From assembly GCF_000143415.4 (NCBI RefSeq), contig NW_003314299.1, positions 476,315 to 530,506 of the forward strand: a DNA stretch of 54,192 bases. Reading direction: 5' to 3'. The DNA comes from Selaginella moellendorffii (Eukaryota; Streptophyta; Lycopodiopsida; Selaginellales; Selaginellaceae). Position 1 is the first letter of the stretch, and every line of letters begins with the position of its first letter. The notes beneath the pieces are model-generated. The model saw nothing but the letters and a program-made list of their open reading frames with translations. It had not been told where the DNA came from and made no database searches. The position numbers were made by a program, and so were the translations under genes. Below, piece by piece: positions 1-11,452 of this stretch.

Positions 1-3000
1 CATACCCAGAGATGAAAACAATGATCCGAGTGGGTACACGTTTGGGTGCAAAGGCTTTGCAATTGTTCCTTGGATATGGATTTGGTTACCTTTTTGTACC
101 TTATGATGTGAACTTGCTCTTGGGCTCATAGAATGGATTTGAGGTGTACCGTTTTACATGAGTTTACGCTTGGGCTCGTGAGTGAGGCACATTAGCAACT
201 CGAGGTTACACTTTGAGTTGGTAGGATTAATGTTAGTTTATCGGTGGTTTCATAAGTTGTTCCATGTACCATGAGTGAAAGTAAACTTTCCTTGGGTTTG
301 CTATGAGTGGCAAATAGGCTGGTCCATAGCTATTTAACACGGCACTAGTGGATCCTTCCTAGGCATGATTATAAGTGGATCAATCAAGACTGTAGGGATT
401 AGTCTATTGGTTTAGGTAGTTATTGCCGTGCTCTCTCATAAACTTTTCTTGGATTGGACTGAAGGCAGTGCGAAAGCAAGCTTGAGGTTTAATCAAAGTA
501 AAGACCAAAAAGAAGGTTGTCAGGGACGAAGGATCAAACACATAAATCATCTTCCCTTCTTGGAAAGATGATTTGCAATAAGGTGTTAACTCATTGCTCG
601 TGTTCATATTATGCAATCAAGAGTCCCTACCTTGATGCATCTTGGAAATGATGGTTTTACAAATGGCGAGTTGTGGGATGGATAGTGGTGAAGCACTAAT
701 CCATTTTGTCTAGGCTTGCTATTGAAGATTTGGGTTGCAATGCTCAATTCTTTTCCGAGAAACCTTGCTATTGCTTTTTGAGTAGTTTGGTGTTGGATTA
801 GTTTTGAGTTTGGTCGGAAAGAGAGTGGCATTACTCGTAGTGTTGCTCAATAGATGATCAAGCCCATTGTGATTATTATATCATATCCATGTGATAGTGA
901 GCAATGTGTTTACTAAGTTGCTTGGTTAAATGATGATCAACCCCAAAGTGGTTGATGGAAAAGCTAATCTATTTACACATAGTAGCATTGTAGTAGCTTT
1001 GACTAGATTCTCAATGGTAATCCATTATGCTATGCTTAAGTTAGTACCTTGTTTCCTTGAGGGGTTGCCCATTGAGGTGTTAGAAAAGGGTTATAACATT
1101 CATTTGCTATAGCTTATCAGTTTATCCGTTAGCATTTGGAGTAAATTGTTGGATGGAGAAGGTGTGTAGTTGAGGCATTGACATCACTAGCACTAGTGTT
1201 AGTGAAAGTGGCATGTTATTTTGAGTGATGAGGGGTTTTTCTTAGAGCTTGATTTTCTATGTTATTTTTCTTGTTAGTGTTTTGGCTTCATATTAGATTT
1301 TGAAAGTGGTTAAAGAAGAGTGTTAATGCAATGTGGATATCCGAAGATGTGGTCTTCGTTAAACAAGGCCTTTTATTTTCCAGCAAAACACCAAAAAACT
1401 GGGTGTGGTTTCGTTAAGCACGAAACCAGCAAAGAGCCTTTATCTAGAAGAGCCTACAATGAAAGTACCTACGGAAAGGGGGGTTGTTCGTGAACTAGAG
1501 CCCAAAGGTCTTCTGAGATGTGGTCTTTGTGATCAAGCCTTGGATGTTCATTTTGCCTTTTATAGATGTCGGTGTTGGAAGTCGGAAATATGGGCAAAGA
1601 TGTTCAATGCTTAAGTATACTATGGGTTATGAGAATTTGTGTTGAGGTGAACCTATGTGAAGTTGTAGGTAGGAGGAAGTTGGTTGAGTCTTGAAAGTTT
1701 GCATTCCTAGACTAAAAGTCATTTTTTCTCTAGGATGGAAAATTTTCCACAAATTTTTTAGACTTTTCCAATGGCTGATCTATTGATCACTTTGCCCGAA
1801 AACCATTCCATTTTCGTAAGCCAATACAAATTAGTGAAAGGGTTGGAGTTGAATTTGGTTAGTTTAAACCTTAATAAGTAATTTGTATGATGCGACCCGA
1901 AAGGGATGCTGACTTTTAGGGATAAGGCAATTGAGTTGGATAGAGTCTAGAGTTGGTGTAGAAAAGTGGCCGTTACACTTTTCTAGAAAGGTGACCATTG
2001 TGGCTTTCTTTTATAGCATTATATTTGGTGGCAGGTTTCACCTTGCATTTTGTTAAACTTTATGAGAGTAGTGAGCTCTCATTGATCTTGACTTAGTCTT
2101 GGTAGCCCTGCGCCTTGGTTGAGGATAGTGATGTTCAACTTAGTTGTTTAAGGTTAAGATGTTGGTACCCATACTATAGCTTTGTCTATGAGGAGGTTGT
2201 GTACCGATATGAATTCATCTCATGGTCTTCACTTTAGTTTTGACTAAATGTTGGTCATGCATAGCTAGCCTCTTTAAGGCATGCTTAGAGCTGTTAGCTA
2301 AACGTATCAGTGAGTTTATTGCAATTGAGTTGGATTTGAGTGGTCATTTAGTTTGTGCTTGTCCATGAACATTTATCTAGTATCTGGGGTATTACATTCA
2401 TGTTAGATGAGTATATAACTTGATGGCACAAATTTAGTGTTTGGGTCTTGTGAAGGCAAGTTGAAAGAGTGATTGTTAGTTGCTTTGCAACTAGTGATTG
2501 CTTGTAGACTTCATCGAGGACTATTTGACACTTGCTTCGCTCGATGATGATTTAGCAATAATAGGTTTGCTTTACCAGATGGTGTTGCAAAGGATCGTGT
2601 TGTTAGATTTGCATGGTTTTTCCATATTGACATAATGACTTTACCTTTATCGATATCATTTGGTTGCGTTTAGTTCATAATGTTGAATTTCATAAAGTCT
2701 TGGATGTGGTGATTCACTCTTTGATAAAGTGTTATTTATAGCTGAGTATTGTTGAAGAACTAATCTCGGATACTTGGTTAGCTTGGTTGTTAGAGAGCTT
2801 TGTGTGGTGATTCACTTTTGCTTTCTTTTAGCTTTGTTTTGGTGCTGATGGCATTGAAGTGATGCCTTGTCGTTGACATAGTTAATATTAAGATTTGAGT
2901 AAAATGAGATATCTCTCATAAAGATTGATGTCGAGTTTCATTAGTCTTAATAAAGATAGTGTTGATGATTTGGCTTTGGCTTTATGTTATTGGCATTGGT

Positions 3001-4888
3001 GCATTTGCTAGTTAACAACTGTATAGATGTTCAAATGAGCTGAGTGGCAAGTTTGAGTTAGCTGTGTTCTAGATGAGATTGTTTATTAAGGGTTAAACTT
3101 TGAGCTTTTCCTTGAAAAGTGATTTAGTCGTGAACTATGCTAACTCTACAAGCGGAAGAGTTCATGATCGATATTGGAATGTTTGAATCCTTGTTGGGTT
3201 CAAGTTGGGATATATCGATCATTGATAGTTCTTTTTGTGCTTGTTATGAAGTGAGTTACGTCTTGCTATAAATGGATTCATGGAGGATTGTTTCGTGATC
3301 ACTTGTTGAGCATAGTTTCATTATGTTTGGTTTTTGGATTGATGCAAATCTGTTTTTCATTAGCTTTGCATTATGAAGTTTAGCTTATGGATATGTTGAA
3401 GAGGATATTATAGGTTGTACCATGATTTCTTCTTTAGCATTGAAATTAGTTCATGTGAGACTTGTAATCATTGCTAAGCAAAGACTTGGCTATAGGCTTC
3501 TTTGAACTTTTAGAGTTTTCATGCTCATTATTCCATTTGTTAGGAGTTGTTAGGGAAAACATTTTTGGTTAGTTAGCTTTGATGTTAAAGTTAGTATTTT
3601 GTGTTTGGTGATTATTAGTGATAATTGACTATCATCTAAGATAGTTGATTATCCTTATCAAAAAGTTTTGCTTGATTGTTGTTGATATAGAATGATTCAT
3701 TATTCTTTGGGATGGTAGATTCTTTCTTTGACGATAATTATGCATATCTCTTTTTGATGGGATGATTGATGATCTTTCATGATGGTTAGTTATTCTCTTT
3801 GATAGCTTTTGGCTTTTCGCAATACCACATGTTTTTTGTGGTTTGGTCTTTTGGGTTTGAGACATTGGTAGGATGTTACTGACACTTGCTTAGACAACTT
3901 TGATTCCTTAGTATTATTGACTGGGATCTATTCAAATTAGCTGATGCAATAATTGGCATGAATGAGTGTTTGTTAGTCTTGCCATATTCATTTTGTTCTA
4001 TTGATTATTGCTCAAGTTCGCTTTGATAGATTCAAATGTTATTTCTTTTGGATGATACATTTGCGAGCATTTTGCTTGCCAGTCAATGATACTTTGAGTA
4101 AGTTGTTTGGCATACTATTTGCCATCTTCGATAGTTAAGTTTCATCATTGAGTTTCCTTGATGATATACTTGCTCTTGAATTTTGTTGGATGGTGATTCC
4201 TATGTTTACCAATTATGATGATCATGGTGGTTCCTATATTATAATACTAGTTTATCGAATGATAACTTACTTGGAATACTTTTGTGTTCTAATCTAAAAT
4301 ATATTCACTAATAATTAAGTCTCTAAGATATCATTGTCTATGACTTTGATATTGTCCATCTATTGATCTTTGCGTTTGCGCCAGTATAGGCAGACTGGCT
4401 TCGGCACTTTGTATGCATGGTGAAATCTCTAGTCATGGGGTAGCTATTGTCGATTGGTCACATAACCTGCCTCTCTGTCGATATTCCTTATTCCGTTAAA
4501 AGGGCGTGACTGTGTAAACAACTCTAACTACCTGTTTACAGTAGTTTATCTAAACCTTACCAACGGATTTGGTTTCTTTGCTCAGGAGGGTTGGGGCCTC
4601 TGGCTTCTCTTTCTATGTCCCTACGGGCAGGGGCATATCACACTTTTGTAAGCTGGGTGACACCCAGAGTAGCAAGGGTGGCTGACTTTGTTGGTCATTT
4701 CCTTGTCAGCGACGGCCGGAAGGTGTCTGAATTAGTAGCGCATTTGTGTTAAACAAAGAGGTTGCCTTGTAACTCATTTAAGTTGGTGTATTTCTCACAT
4801 AGTGTGAATACCGTGAACTTTTTCTAGAGTTGTTTCCTTGGCGGTATTCTAGACTAGAGTATACATCGATGAAGACGTCAATCTTCCC

Positions 4889-4904
4889 TAGGGGGGGGGG
4901 AGAG
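4889..4904 (+). other. Polypurine tract of element N
   Basis: A run of ten G followed by AGAG directly abuts the TGTCGC start of the LTR. This is the expected position of the plus-strand priming site in an LTR retroelement, and it fixes the orientation of N as plus. Confidence 0.75.
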
Positions 4905-5899
4905 TGTCGCAAATGTGACTTCGGGTATCGAAAGTTACCTGTCGGCTAGTCCTTTTGGACACTCTTTTCTTACTGCCACGATGGCAGAAGGTCGGTATTG
5001 CTGGTTCCCTTTATCAGCCCCTCTTGTTCAAGTGTTAATAAACTGGGCTTAGCACCTGTACTTAGCCAGATACACATAAGGTAGAAACTCCTATGTGTTT
5101 TTAGCTGAGCATACTCGGCCTGACTCTTAGTTCTCTTTTGCTTTGTCTTGCACTGGCTTGACAAGAACCTTTGCGTATTGAGATTGGTCCCTCAATATCG
5201 CTGGATGATAATTTACCGTGTTTGCCAAACACCCTCGCTATCATGCCCTTTGTGTTAGTCTCATTTCAATCCCAAATGCTATTTATGGAAAGTGTCCAGA
5301 TTTGCTTGGGGTGAGGCTTGGGGTGAAAGCCCAAAACGTGTGTTTCTAGGTGCCGAGCTGTGGGGGTTTCCAAATGCATAGTAAGGATAGTGGGTAGGTC
5401 AAGCATGGTCGACCAACCTGACGTATAGTTTAGCTCCCACTTGCATGCTTGTCCTTATTCTGCATCCGGCTTGGGTCTAAGTTTAAGTTCCATTCCATGC
5501 TAGCTAGTGGAGTACCCATATCCTTGTGTTAGGCCACTAGTATGCCGAAATAGCACCAGACTCTGTTTGGCTCCGTTTTGTGTGCTGGTCCTGGCATTGG
5601 GATGCTGGTTGCTCTAGGACTATTCCAGGTCGCTTCGGGCTCCTGTCTCTTCGCTCCTTGGGCTGTATGTTTGGGAGTTGCTCCGTGGTCCGGTTCCACC
5701 ACTCTTTGGCTCCACGCTTGGGAGTTTGGCACCGTTCCTTCGTTTAGTGGCCCAAGGCCCTGAACCTCGGGTTCCACACCATTGTCCTTTAGACACGTGG
5801 CATCTGTCACGTGGCACAAAGAGGGTTTAAGTTCCACTTCGTGATGTTATCCTATAGTAAATCACCATAGGATAAAAGGTAGAAACCATATGCGCTACA
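4905..5899 (+). repeat. 3' LTR of element N
   Basis: The 995-bp repeat begins TGTCGC and ends GCTACA, the TG...CA ends of an LTR. Its beginning matches 53715-54192 in the same orientation, and the whole matches the reverse complement of 6509-7649. The five bases after it, AGTGC at 5900-5904, equal the five bases before the LTR at 53715 and are the likely target-site duplication. Two CACGTG palindromes lie at 5794-5799 and 5808-5813. The longest open frame inside (about 5529-5837, minus) has no recognisable domain and I treat it as fortuitous. Confidence 0.8.
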
Positions 5900-5904
5900 A
5901 GTGC

Positions 5905-6508
5905 CATGCTAAACAGCTACATACCAGACTATTTGCCACTTATAGCAAACCTAGGGAAGGTTTACTTTCACCTATGGTACAAGGAACAACTCATGGAACC
6001 ACCAATAAGCTAACATTAATCCTACTAACTCAAAGTGTAACCTTGAGTTGCTAATGTACTTCACTCACGAGCCCAAGTGCAAACTCGTGCGAACGGAACA
6101 ACTCAATCCCTCTTATGAGCCCATAAGCAAGCTCACATCATATGGTACAAAAAGGTAACCAAACTCTATACCCAAGGAATGAATGTGAAGTCTTAGCACC
6201 CAAACGTGTACCCACTCGGATCATCGTTTTCATCTCTACGTATATAACGAGACTAATTGTTCAATCTCATTGGATAGCACTCATTAAGACTTGCAAACTC
6301 ATGTGAATGGAACAACTCAATCCCTCTTATGAGCCCATGAGCAAGCTCACATCATATGGTACAAAAAGGTAACCAAATTCCATACCCAAGGAACGAATGC
6401 CAAACGTGTACCCACTTGGATCATCATTTTCATTTCTACATATACAATGAGACTAGTTGCCCAATCTCGTTCGATAGTACTCGCTGAGACTCATTCTTTG
6501 ATACCAAA
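5905..6508 (-). mobile_element. Leader of LTR element H with primer binding site
   Basis: On the minus strand the H LTR ends with CTACA. After a two-base spacer comes TGGTATCAAAG (6496-6506), close to the TGGTATCAGAGC site complementary to plant initiator Met tRNA. The following 600 bp are untranslated leader, homologous to bases 1-310 of N. The leader contains a tandem duplication of about 210 bp (roughly 6075-6290 and 6292-6495). It is cut at 5904/5905 where N is inserted. Confidence 0.7.
6075..6495. repeat. Two-copy tandem repeat in the H leader
   Basis: Two roughly 210-bp direct copies share the blocks CAACTCAATCCCTCTTATGA, CAAGCTCACATCATATGG and CGTGTACCCACT. The second copy lacks about 15 bp present in the first. 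Confidence 0.75.
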
Positions 6509-7649
6509 TGTAGCACACGTGGTTTTTACCTTTTATCTTATGCTGATTTACTATAAGATAACACCACAAATCAGAACCTAAACCCTCCATATGCCACGTG
6601 TCATATGCCATGTGTCACATGCCACATGTCCATAAGACAGTGGTGTGGAACCCAAGGTTCAAGGCCTTGGGCCATTGAACAAAGGAACGGTGCCAAACTC
6701 CTAAGCATGGAGTTAAGGAGTGATGGAACTGGACCATGGAGCAACTCCTGAGCATACAGCCCAAGAAGCGAAAGGACAGGAGCCTGAAGCAACTTGGAAC
6801 AGTCCTAGAGTATATAACATCCCAATGCCAGACTCCATTTGGCTCCGTTTTGTATGCTAGTCTTGGCACTATTTTGGCATACCGGTGGCCTAACACAAGG
6901 ACATAGCTAGCATGGAATGAAACTTGGGCTTAGACCCAGGCCGGACGCAGAACAAAGACACGCACGTAAGCAGGAGCTAAACTATGCCTCAGGTTGGTTG
7001 GCCATGCCCAATGTACCCACTATCTCTATTATACATTTGGAACCCCCCCCCCCCCCCCCCCTTGCCCCCTTGGAGGAACATATGCTTTGGGCTTTCACCC
7101 CAAGCCTCCTTTAGTATCAGGAGTTAATCTCTAGGACAAACTCAAAACTTACTAAATATGAAATATCCTTAGATTGCGAATTTGGACACGGGACAAACAC
7201 TATTGTGTTTAACACAATCTCTACATTCTGTAAATATGCCAAATGAGCAAATCTAGACACTTTCATAAATAACATTTGGGACCGAAATGAGATTAACACA
7301 AAAAACATGATAGTGAGGGTGTTTGAGAGACACGGTAAGCTATCATCCAGCGATATAGAGGAACTAATTTCAATACGCAAGGGTTCTTGTCAAGCGAGTG
7401 CAAGATAGAGCAAAAGAGAATTAACAAGCCAAGCCAAGTATGTTTGGCTAAATAGACATTTAGGAATTCCTTTCTTACATTCATCTGGCCAAGTATAGAT
7501 GCAAAGTCCAGTTTACTAACACTTGAACAAAAGGGACTAATAAAGGGGTCTAGTAATACTAATTTCCTGCCATCGTGGCAGTAAGGAAAGAGTGTCCATA
7601 AAGACTGGCCAACAGATAACTTTCGATACCCGAAGTCACATTCGCGACA
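6509..7649 (-). repeat. 5' LTR of element H
   Basis: The 1141-bp repeat runs TGTAGC to GCGACA on the plus strand, which are the inverted TG...CA ends of a minus-oriented LTR. It is followed by AATGG (7650-7654), and the same AATGG precedes the other H end at 49070-49074. A homopolymer run of C lies near 7040-7060. No coding potential was recognised; the open frames at 6615-7802 cross the LTR and continue into Lnt-derived sequence by chance. Confidence 0.8.
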
Positions 7650-7843
7650 AATGGGATCCCTTAGATTTCCATACCACTCCATAAATGGAACCAAGTGGGC
7701 TTTCCTGTAGCTAGCCATCAGGAAGAACGAGGTCAAAATAGTTCCCGACTCTTCTAGTGCTCGCGTCCTTGTACTTGTAAGTGACGCCAACATAAGTGCC
7801 ATGCTAGGAAGCGATCTATCCGGCTTTGAATTGGAGAGAATCC
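7650..7843 (-). pseudogene. Lnt-like fragment, upstream half of a split copy
   Basis: About 190 bp correspond to the central CN-hydrolase part of the Lnt-like gene, including the HLVPFMEWYG stretch that follows the catalytic Lys region. The fragment starts exactly at the H LTR target site. It continues into the part of exon 1 that lies upstream in the gene, then stops at 7843. A roughly 16-base filler that looks copied from nearby Lnt sequence follows. The spacer then begins, so the rest of exon 1 including the start codon is deleted. In position it is the missing partner of the U5 fragment at 48426-49074. It is non-functional. Confidence 0.8.
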
Positions 7844-7860
7844 CAATGTAGGCGCCATGC

Positions 7861-9078
7861 TTGTTTGAATGTAGGTGGTAATTTATATTCTTATTATATT
7901 CATCAAAAATTAAATTATTTATAAGGTGAACGGATTATACTATAAATATTTAGGTATATTTAAAATATACCTTAATCTAGCAGTTTTATGTTTGTAATCA
8001 GTGTTTAATACTATATCTTAAATATAGACCAAACCTCTAAAGTTAACTAAAATCTCTCAAAAGGAAAAAAAAATGTATTATTTGATTTTCTTGTAATACA
8101 AGACTCCTATCCCTTTGCCCATATTTACATTTTCTTCTTTCCCACTTTTTTTTTTTATTATAAATTATTAAAACCATGAAATAGTTATATTTGTTTAAGC
8201 TGCCACTTAGAGGCTATTAATGTTTGATATTGCCATGAGATAACTCACCATTATTTAAGGGATTCTTTTGATTTTTAAATTGCAAATATTTGAATTTTTG
8301 CTTTGTTCCCACCAAGTTGCAAAAGCTATTGGAAGCAATCCAAAAAAATATTATATTCAAACAAGGCTATTGTTCCTAGAATAATCTAATCACACTAGTT
8401 GCAAAATTTTTTTAACTTATTTGTAAATTGTAAGTAATCAAAAAGAATAACTTACATAAAAGTTCAAATATAAAAGGTAAGAACTCTACTTTTCAATTAG
8501 TTAAAAATTTTGGGATATTTAGGGTTAAATATTCTTAGATTTAAATAGTAATAGGTTATATGACTTCTCGGAAATCTAAACTCTATTGATTAGCTAAGGG
8601 AATCATACTATATATTTGATTAACCTTTAGGAAAAGAATGGGGCTCTCAAAATAGTGTTACTTAAGAGATGATCAAATATAAAAAGGAAAGGGCTTATGA
8701 ATAAAAATGTGCATTTTTTTCCAATTGGTTAAATATTTTAGTATATTACAAGGAAATATAAAAAGAAAGAGTGTATGAATAAAACTGATTAAGGGTATTG
8801 GGATATTGAGTCTTGGGATAGCCACCTTTACCACTAACTTTGAGATTTTAAGATATGCTACTGTCTAATAATTAGATTAGTTTTGTATTCAAACACTTTT
8901 TTAGTATATTCTAGTTTATTCTACTATTTAATTTGGATTGGTCAAATAGGTTAAAATAATACTAAACAAAAATTTAACAAAACAGTCTCATAATGAGTTT
9001 CTATTATTATCATTAAATATTATTTAATCTAGGTATGTTCTTACAACAATCTTGAGTCCAATATTTTGGGTTGGACTA
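7861..9078. other. AT-rich spacer, U1
   Basis: This very AT-rich sequence has no credible gene. It is homologous to 18766-19948, 27018-28065 and 39695-40877. In complete units it separates the divergently transcribed Lnt-like gene and PPR-A, so it should hold both promoters. Confidence 0.8.
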
Positions 9079-10844
9079 TGAACAGAAACTCTAACATTCA
9101 TTTTTATTCAATCCTGCAAAAGCCTTTATGAAGCAAGAGAGATTTACTTGGATCTTAAAAGGAATCATCCACTTGCTGATGATTCCTTCCTCAGCAACAA
9201 ACTCATCCAGATGTTTGGCAAATATGGAAGCCCACAAGAGGCACGCCAAATCTTCTCCTTTTCGTGGGCTTTCATGTTTCAAGCTTACGCTCAAAACTCC
9301 CATCTTAAACATGCAAAAGAGATCTTCGACAAACTGCCGCAAAAGGATGTCTTTGCATGGACATCCATGCTCTTGGCATATGCCCGAACTGGGCATGTTC
9401 TCAATGCCCAAAAAACATTTGATGAGATGCCGCAACACAGCCTTCTCTCATGGAATGCAATCCTGTCAGTCCACGCACACAGCTGGGATCTAAAATATGC
9501 CGAAAGGATTATCTCCGGGGTGCCCGAGTATGATCTCGTGTCTTGGAATTCCATTCTAACGGCATACGCCCGGAAAGGGCATGAACGGGAAAAATGTGTT
9601 TTCGATTCAATGGAGGCTCGTGACCTTGTGTCATGGACGACAATCTTGGTTGCCTTGTCGCAGGGCGGAGATTTGCACGGAGCAAAGCTTTTGTTTGATG
9701 CAATGCCGCAGCACGATCTCGTCGCCTGGACCGCGATGCTTGGCGCGTACGCACTGAACGAGGATGTCGATTCGACACAGAGGATTTTCCGCGAGATGCC
9801 TGAGATAGATCTCGTTTCGTGCAACACCGTGATGCGATGCTGCGTGATGCTAGACAATCAAAGCTTATATTTGACTCCATGCCGCAGAGAGCTCTCTCGT
9901 CATGGACAACAATGCTCGCTGTTCTTGCCAAGAACAGCCCCGGGGAGGAAACCAAGAGCTTTTTCTATCAAATGCCGGAGCTTGATCTTACTTCCTGTAC
10001 GATAATGCTGCTCTGACAACCCTCAGACTTGGATCTTGTGAAGGCCACCTTTGATCAAATGCCGCAGCGAGACCTGTGCTCTTGGAACTCTGTTCTGTCG
10101 GTGTATGCCCAATCAGGGCATTGTGACTTTGCTTTAAGTCTCTTTAACGAGATGCCCGAAATGGATATGGTTTCGTGGAACAATATGTTAAATGCGTTTG
10201 TTCTAACTAGAAAACTACGTGAAGCTGCTTTACTCTTTCATAGCATGCTAGAACGCAACGTTGTGACCTGGGATGCTTTAATATCTGCATTTTCCCGAGA
10301 AGGCCATATTGTATACGCAAGGAAACTTTTTGATACAGCCCCTGACAGAGACCAAATCTTGTGGAGCTCCATGATAGCTTCCTATGCACAAGTAAGCACC
10401 ACTGCCAGCAAGGCCTTTCATCTCTTCAACGAAATGCAGGCCGTCGATTCCCCAAACACATCGTGCTTCGCATCCATCCTGGCCGCAAACAGCCACAAAG
10501 GCAGCTTTCAAGCGGGAAAGAGCTTCTTCGCTTCCATGGTTGTGGATCACGCCATTGAGCCCACAAGGCAGCACTACAGTTGCATGGTAGATCTCTTGAG
10601 CCGAGCCGGCCACCTTCACGACACCAAAGATCTAATCTTAAGCATGCCGTTCGTTCCCAGTGCTCTCGAGTGGACGTGCCTTCTCGGAGCATGCAAGAGC
10701 CACGAGGATTATAACAATCTTAGACTGGGAGACGATGTAGTGAGATCTGTAATGGACGTAACCGACGCAACTCCCAAGACACCCTATGCTTTACTAGCAA
10801 ACGTCTACACAAGCTCCCAAACAAAAAATCCACACTATATGTGA
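9079..10844 (+). pseudogene. PPR-A, E-type PPR protein, broken copy (U1)
   Basis: The translation shows consecutive pentatricopeptide repeats of about 31 residues with the pattern 'FDxMPQxDLVSWTTML'. It ends with an E-like motif (about 'ALEWTCLLGACKSHED' and 'YALLANVYTSS'), with no DYW domain. Such proteins normally bind organellar RNA, often for C-to-U editing. This copy has an extra T near the N-terminus, an in-frame 21-bp deletion in an early repeat, a one-base deletion near 9842 and an in-frame TGA at 10014-10016. After that the frame is open to 10844. The deletion and the TGA are shared with the U5 copy. I read it as a pseudogene; the 10029-10844 part could still give a 271-aa open frame. 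Confidence 0.85.
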
Positions 10845-10884
10845 AATCTAAGGACTTACTCTCTCCTGTACACATGAAGTCATT

Positions 10885-11085
10885 TTAATCACCTCCGCCA
10901 CAGCCCCCACCGCCACAGCCTCCGCCACCACCACAGCCTCCTCCACCGTGGCCTCCACCATGACCACCACCAGAGCCTCCACTGTGGCCTCCACCATGGT
11001 GGCCACCACTAAACATTGCTCCCGCGAAATCGGAGCGTCTTCTTGGCTTTCGCCTTTTTGGAGATGCAAAGAAACTGAAACACAT
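10885..11085 (-). CDS. Small Gly/Cys/His-rich protein (U1)
   Basis: The frame encodes 66 aa starting MCFSFFASPKRRKPRRR, then a tail of GGH and GGGGC repeats ending GGGD. I chose the internal Met at 11085 rather than 11109 because the paralogous gene on the other strand also begins MCF. A TATA-like TGTATAAGC lies 41-50 bases upstream. The protein has a basic Arg/Lys patch near residues 10-17 and a low-complexity tail; no signal peptide is evident. Function is unknown. It stands head to head with the related gene at 11453, and the homolog in U5 is 42708-42917. Low complexity makes the coding call uncertain, but the start and basic region are conserved between copies. Confidence 0.6.
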   Translation of the reverse strand: MCFSFFASPKRRKPRRRSDFAGAMFSGGHHGGGHSGGSGGGHGGGHGGGGCGGGGGCGGGGCGGGD

Positions 11086-11452
11086 TTTGGATTGATTGCT
11101 TGCATGCAAGGGGGCATAATCTTCTGCTTATACACAGGCTAGAAGGCAATTTGAGACTTTGACTCAGTGGAAGCCACGAAGAAAGCAATGATAGCGCGTG
11201 GACCTGGAGAAGTTTATGCAATCAGTGCCACGTCGTGACACTTCATCAGAGTGTTCAAGAAACGCAAGATGTGCATTTGTCTATCCAACCTTTAAGGAAT
11301 ACGTGCATAAAATCTCGTTAAATTGCGCGTGAAGGAAGTTGTTTTGCTTGCTTCATATGGTCAGGCCTTGTGGCCAATCAGATGTTCTCCTGCCTAGTAT
11401 ATAAGCGCAAGCCTCCTCGCATCGATTATACCTTTATCTTGCGCAATCCAAG
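11086..11452. promoter_or_regulatory. Shared intergenic promoter region of the divergent Gly/Cys-rich pair (U1)
   Basis: For the plus gene a CCAAT box lies at 11374-11378 and TATATAA at 11398-11404, about 50 bases before the ATG. For the minus gene a TATAAGC-like box lies near 11126-11133. An ACGT-containing CCACGTCGTGACA sits near 11229. The same layout is conserved in U5, and the plus-side half in U2. Whether expression is truly bidirectional cannot be judged here. Confidence 0.6.

Larger units (their letters stand above)
1..5899 (+). mobile_element. Non-coding LTR retroelement N (5' end outside the window)
   Basis: This is the internal region and 3' LTR of a plus-oriented LTR element. The window opens in its 5' leader, recognised because the reverse complement of about 5905-6245 matches it. 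About 4.9 kb of AT-rich internal sequence follows with no open frame above about 80 codons and no recognisable gag, protease, integrase or reverse transcriptase. It resembles a large non-autonomous derivative (LARD) or a fully decayed element. A G-rich polypurine tract stands immediately before the 3' LTR. A related internal region lies inverted at 49598-53069. The element is nested in element H: the five bases after its LTR (AGTGC) also precede the N LTR at 53715. Confidence 0.75.

Noticed and set aside
1-4904. A hidden reverse transcriptase or gag in the internal region of N
   Set aside because: I looked for RT, integrase and zinc-knuckle motifs on both strands in the translated frames and found none.
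5529-5837. 102-codon minus-strand frame in the N LTR
   Set aside because: It lies wholly inside an LTR, is not conserved as a frame in the H LTR, and has no domain.
7041-7060. Poly-C run as a polypurine tract on the minus strand
   Set aside because: It lies in the middle of the H LTR, not at an LTR boundary, and is better explained as a slippage tract.
7293-7802. 169-codon frame with HLVPFMEWYG as a separate small nitrilase
   Set aside because: Only the end upstream in the frame is Lnt-derived; the rest is LTR sequence read by chance.
9291-9857. 188-codon minus-strand open frame opposite PPR-A
   Set aside because: It is antisense of a repeat protein; periodic codons keep the reverse frame open. 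The same appears opposite the other PPR-A copies.
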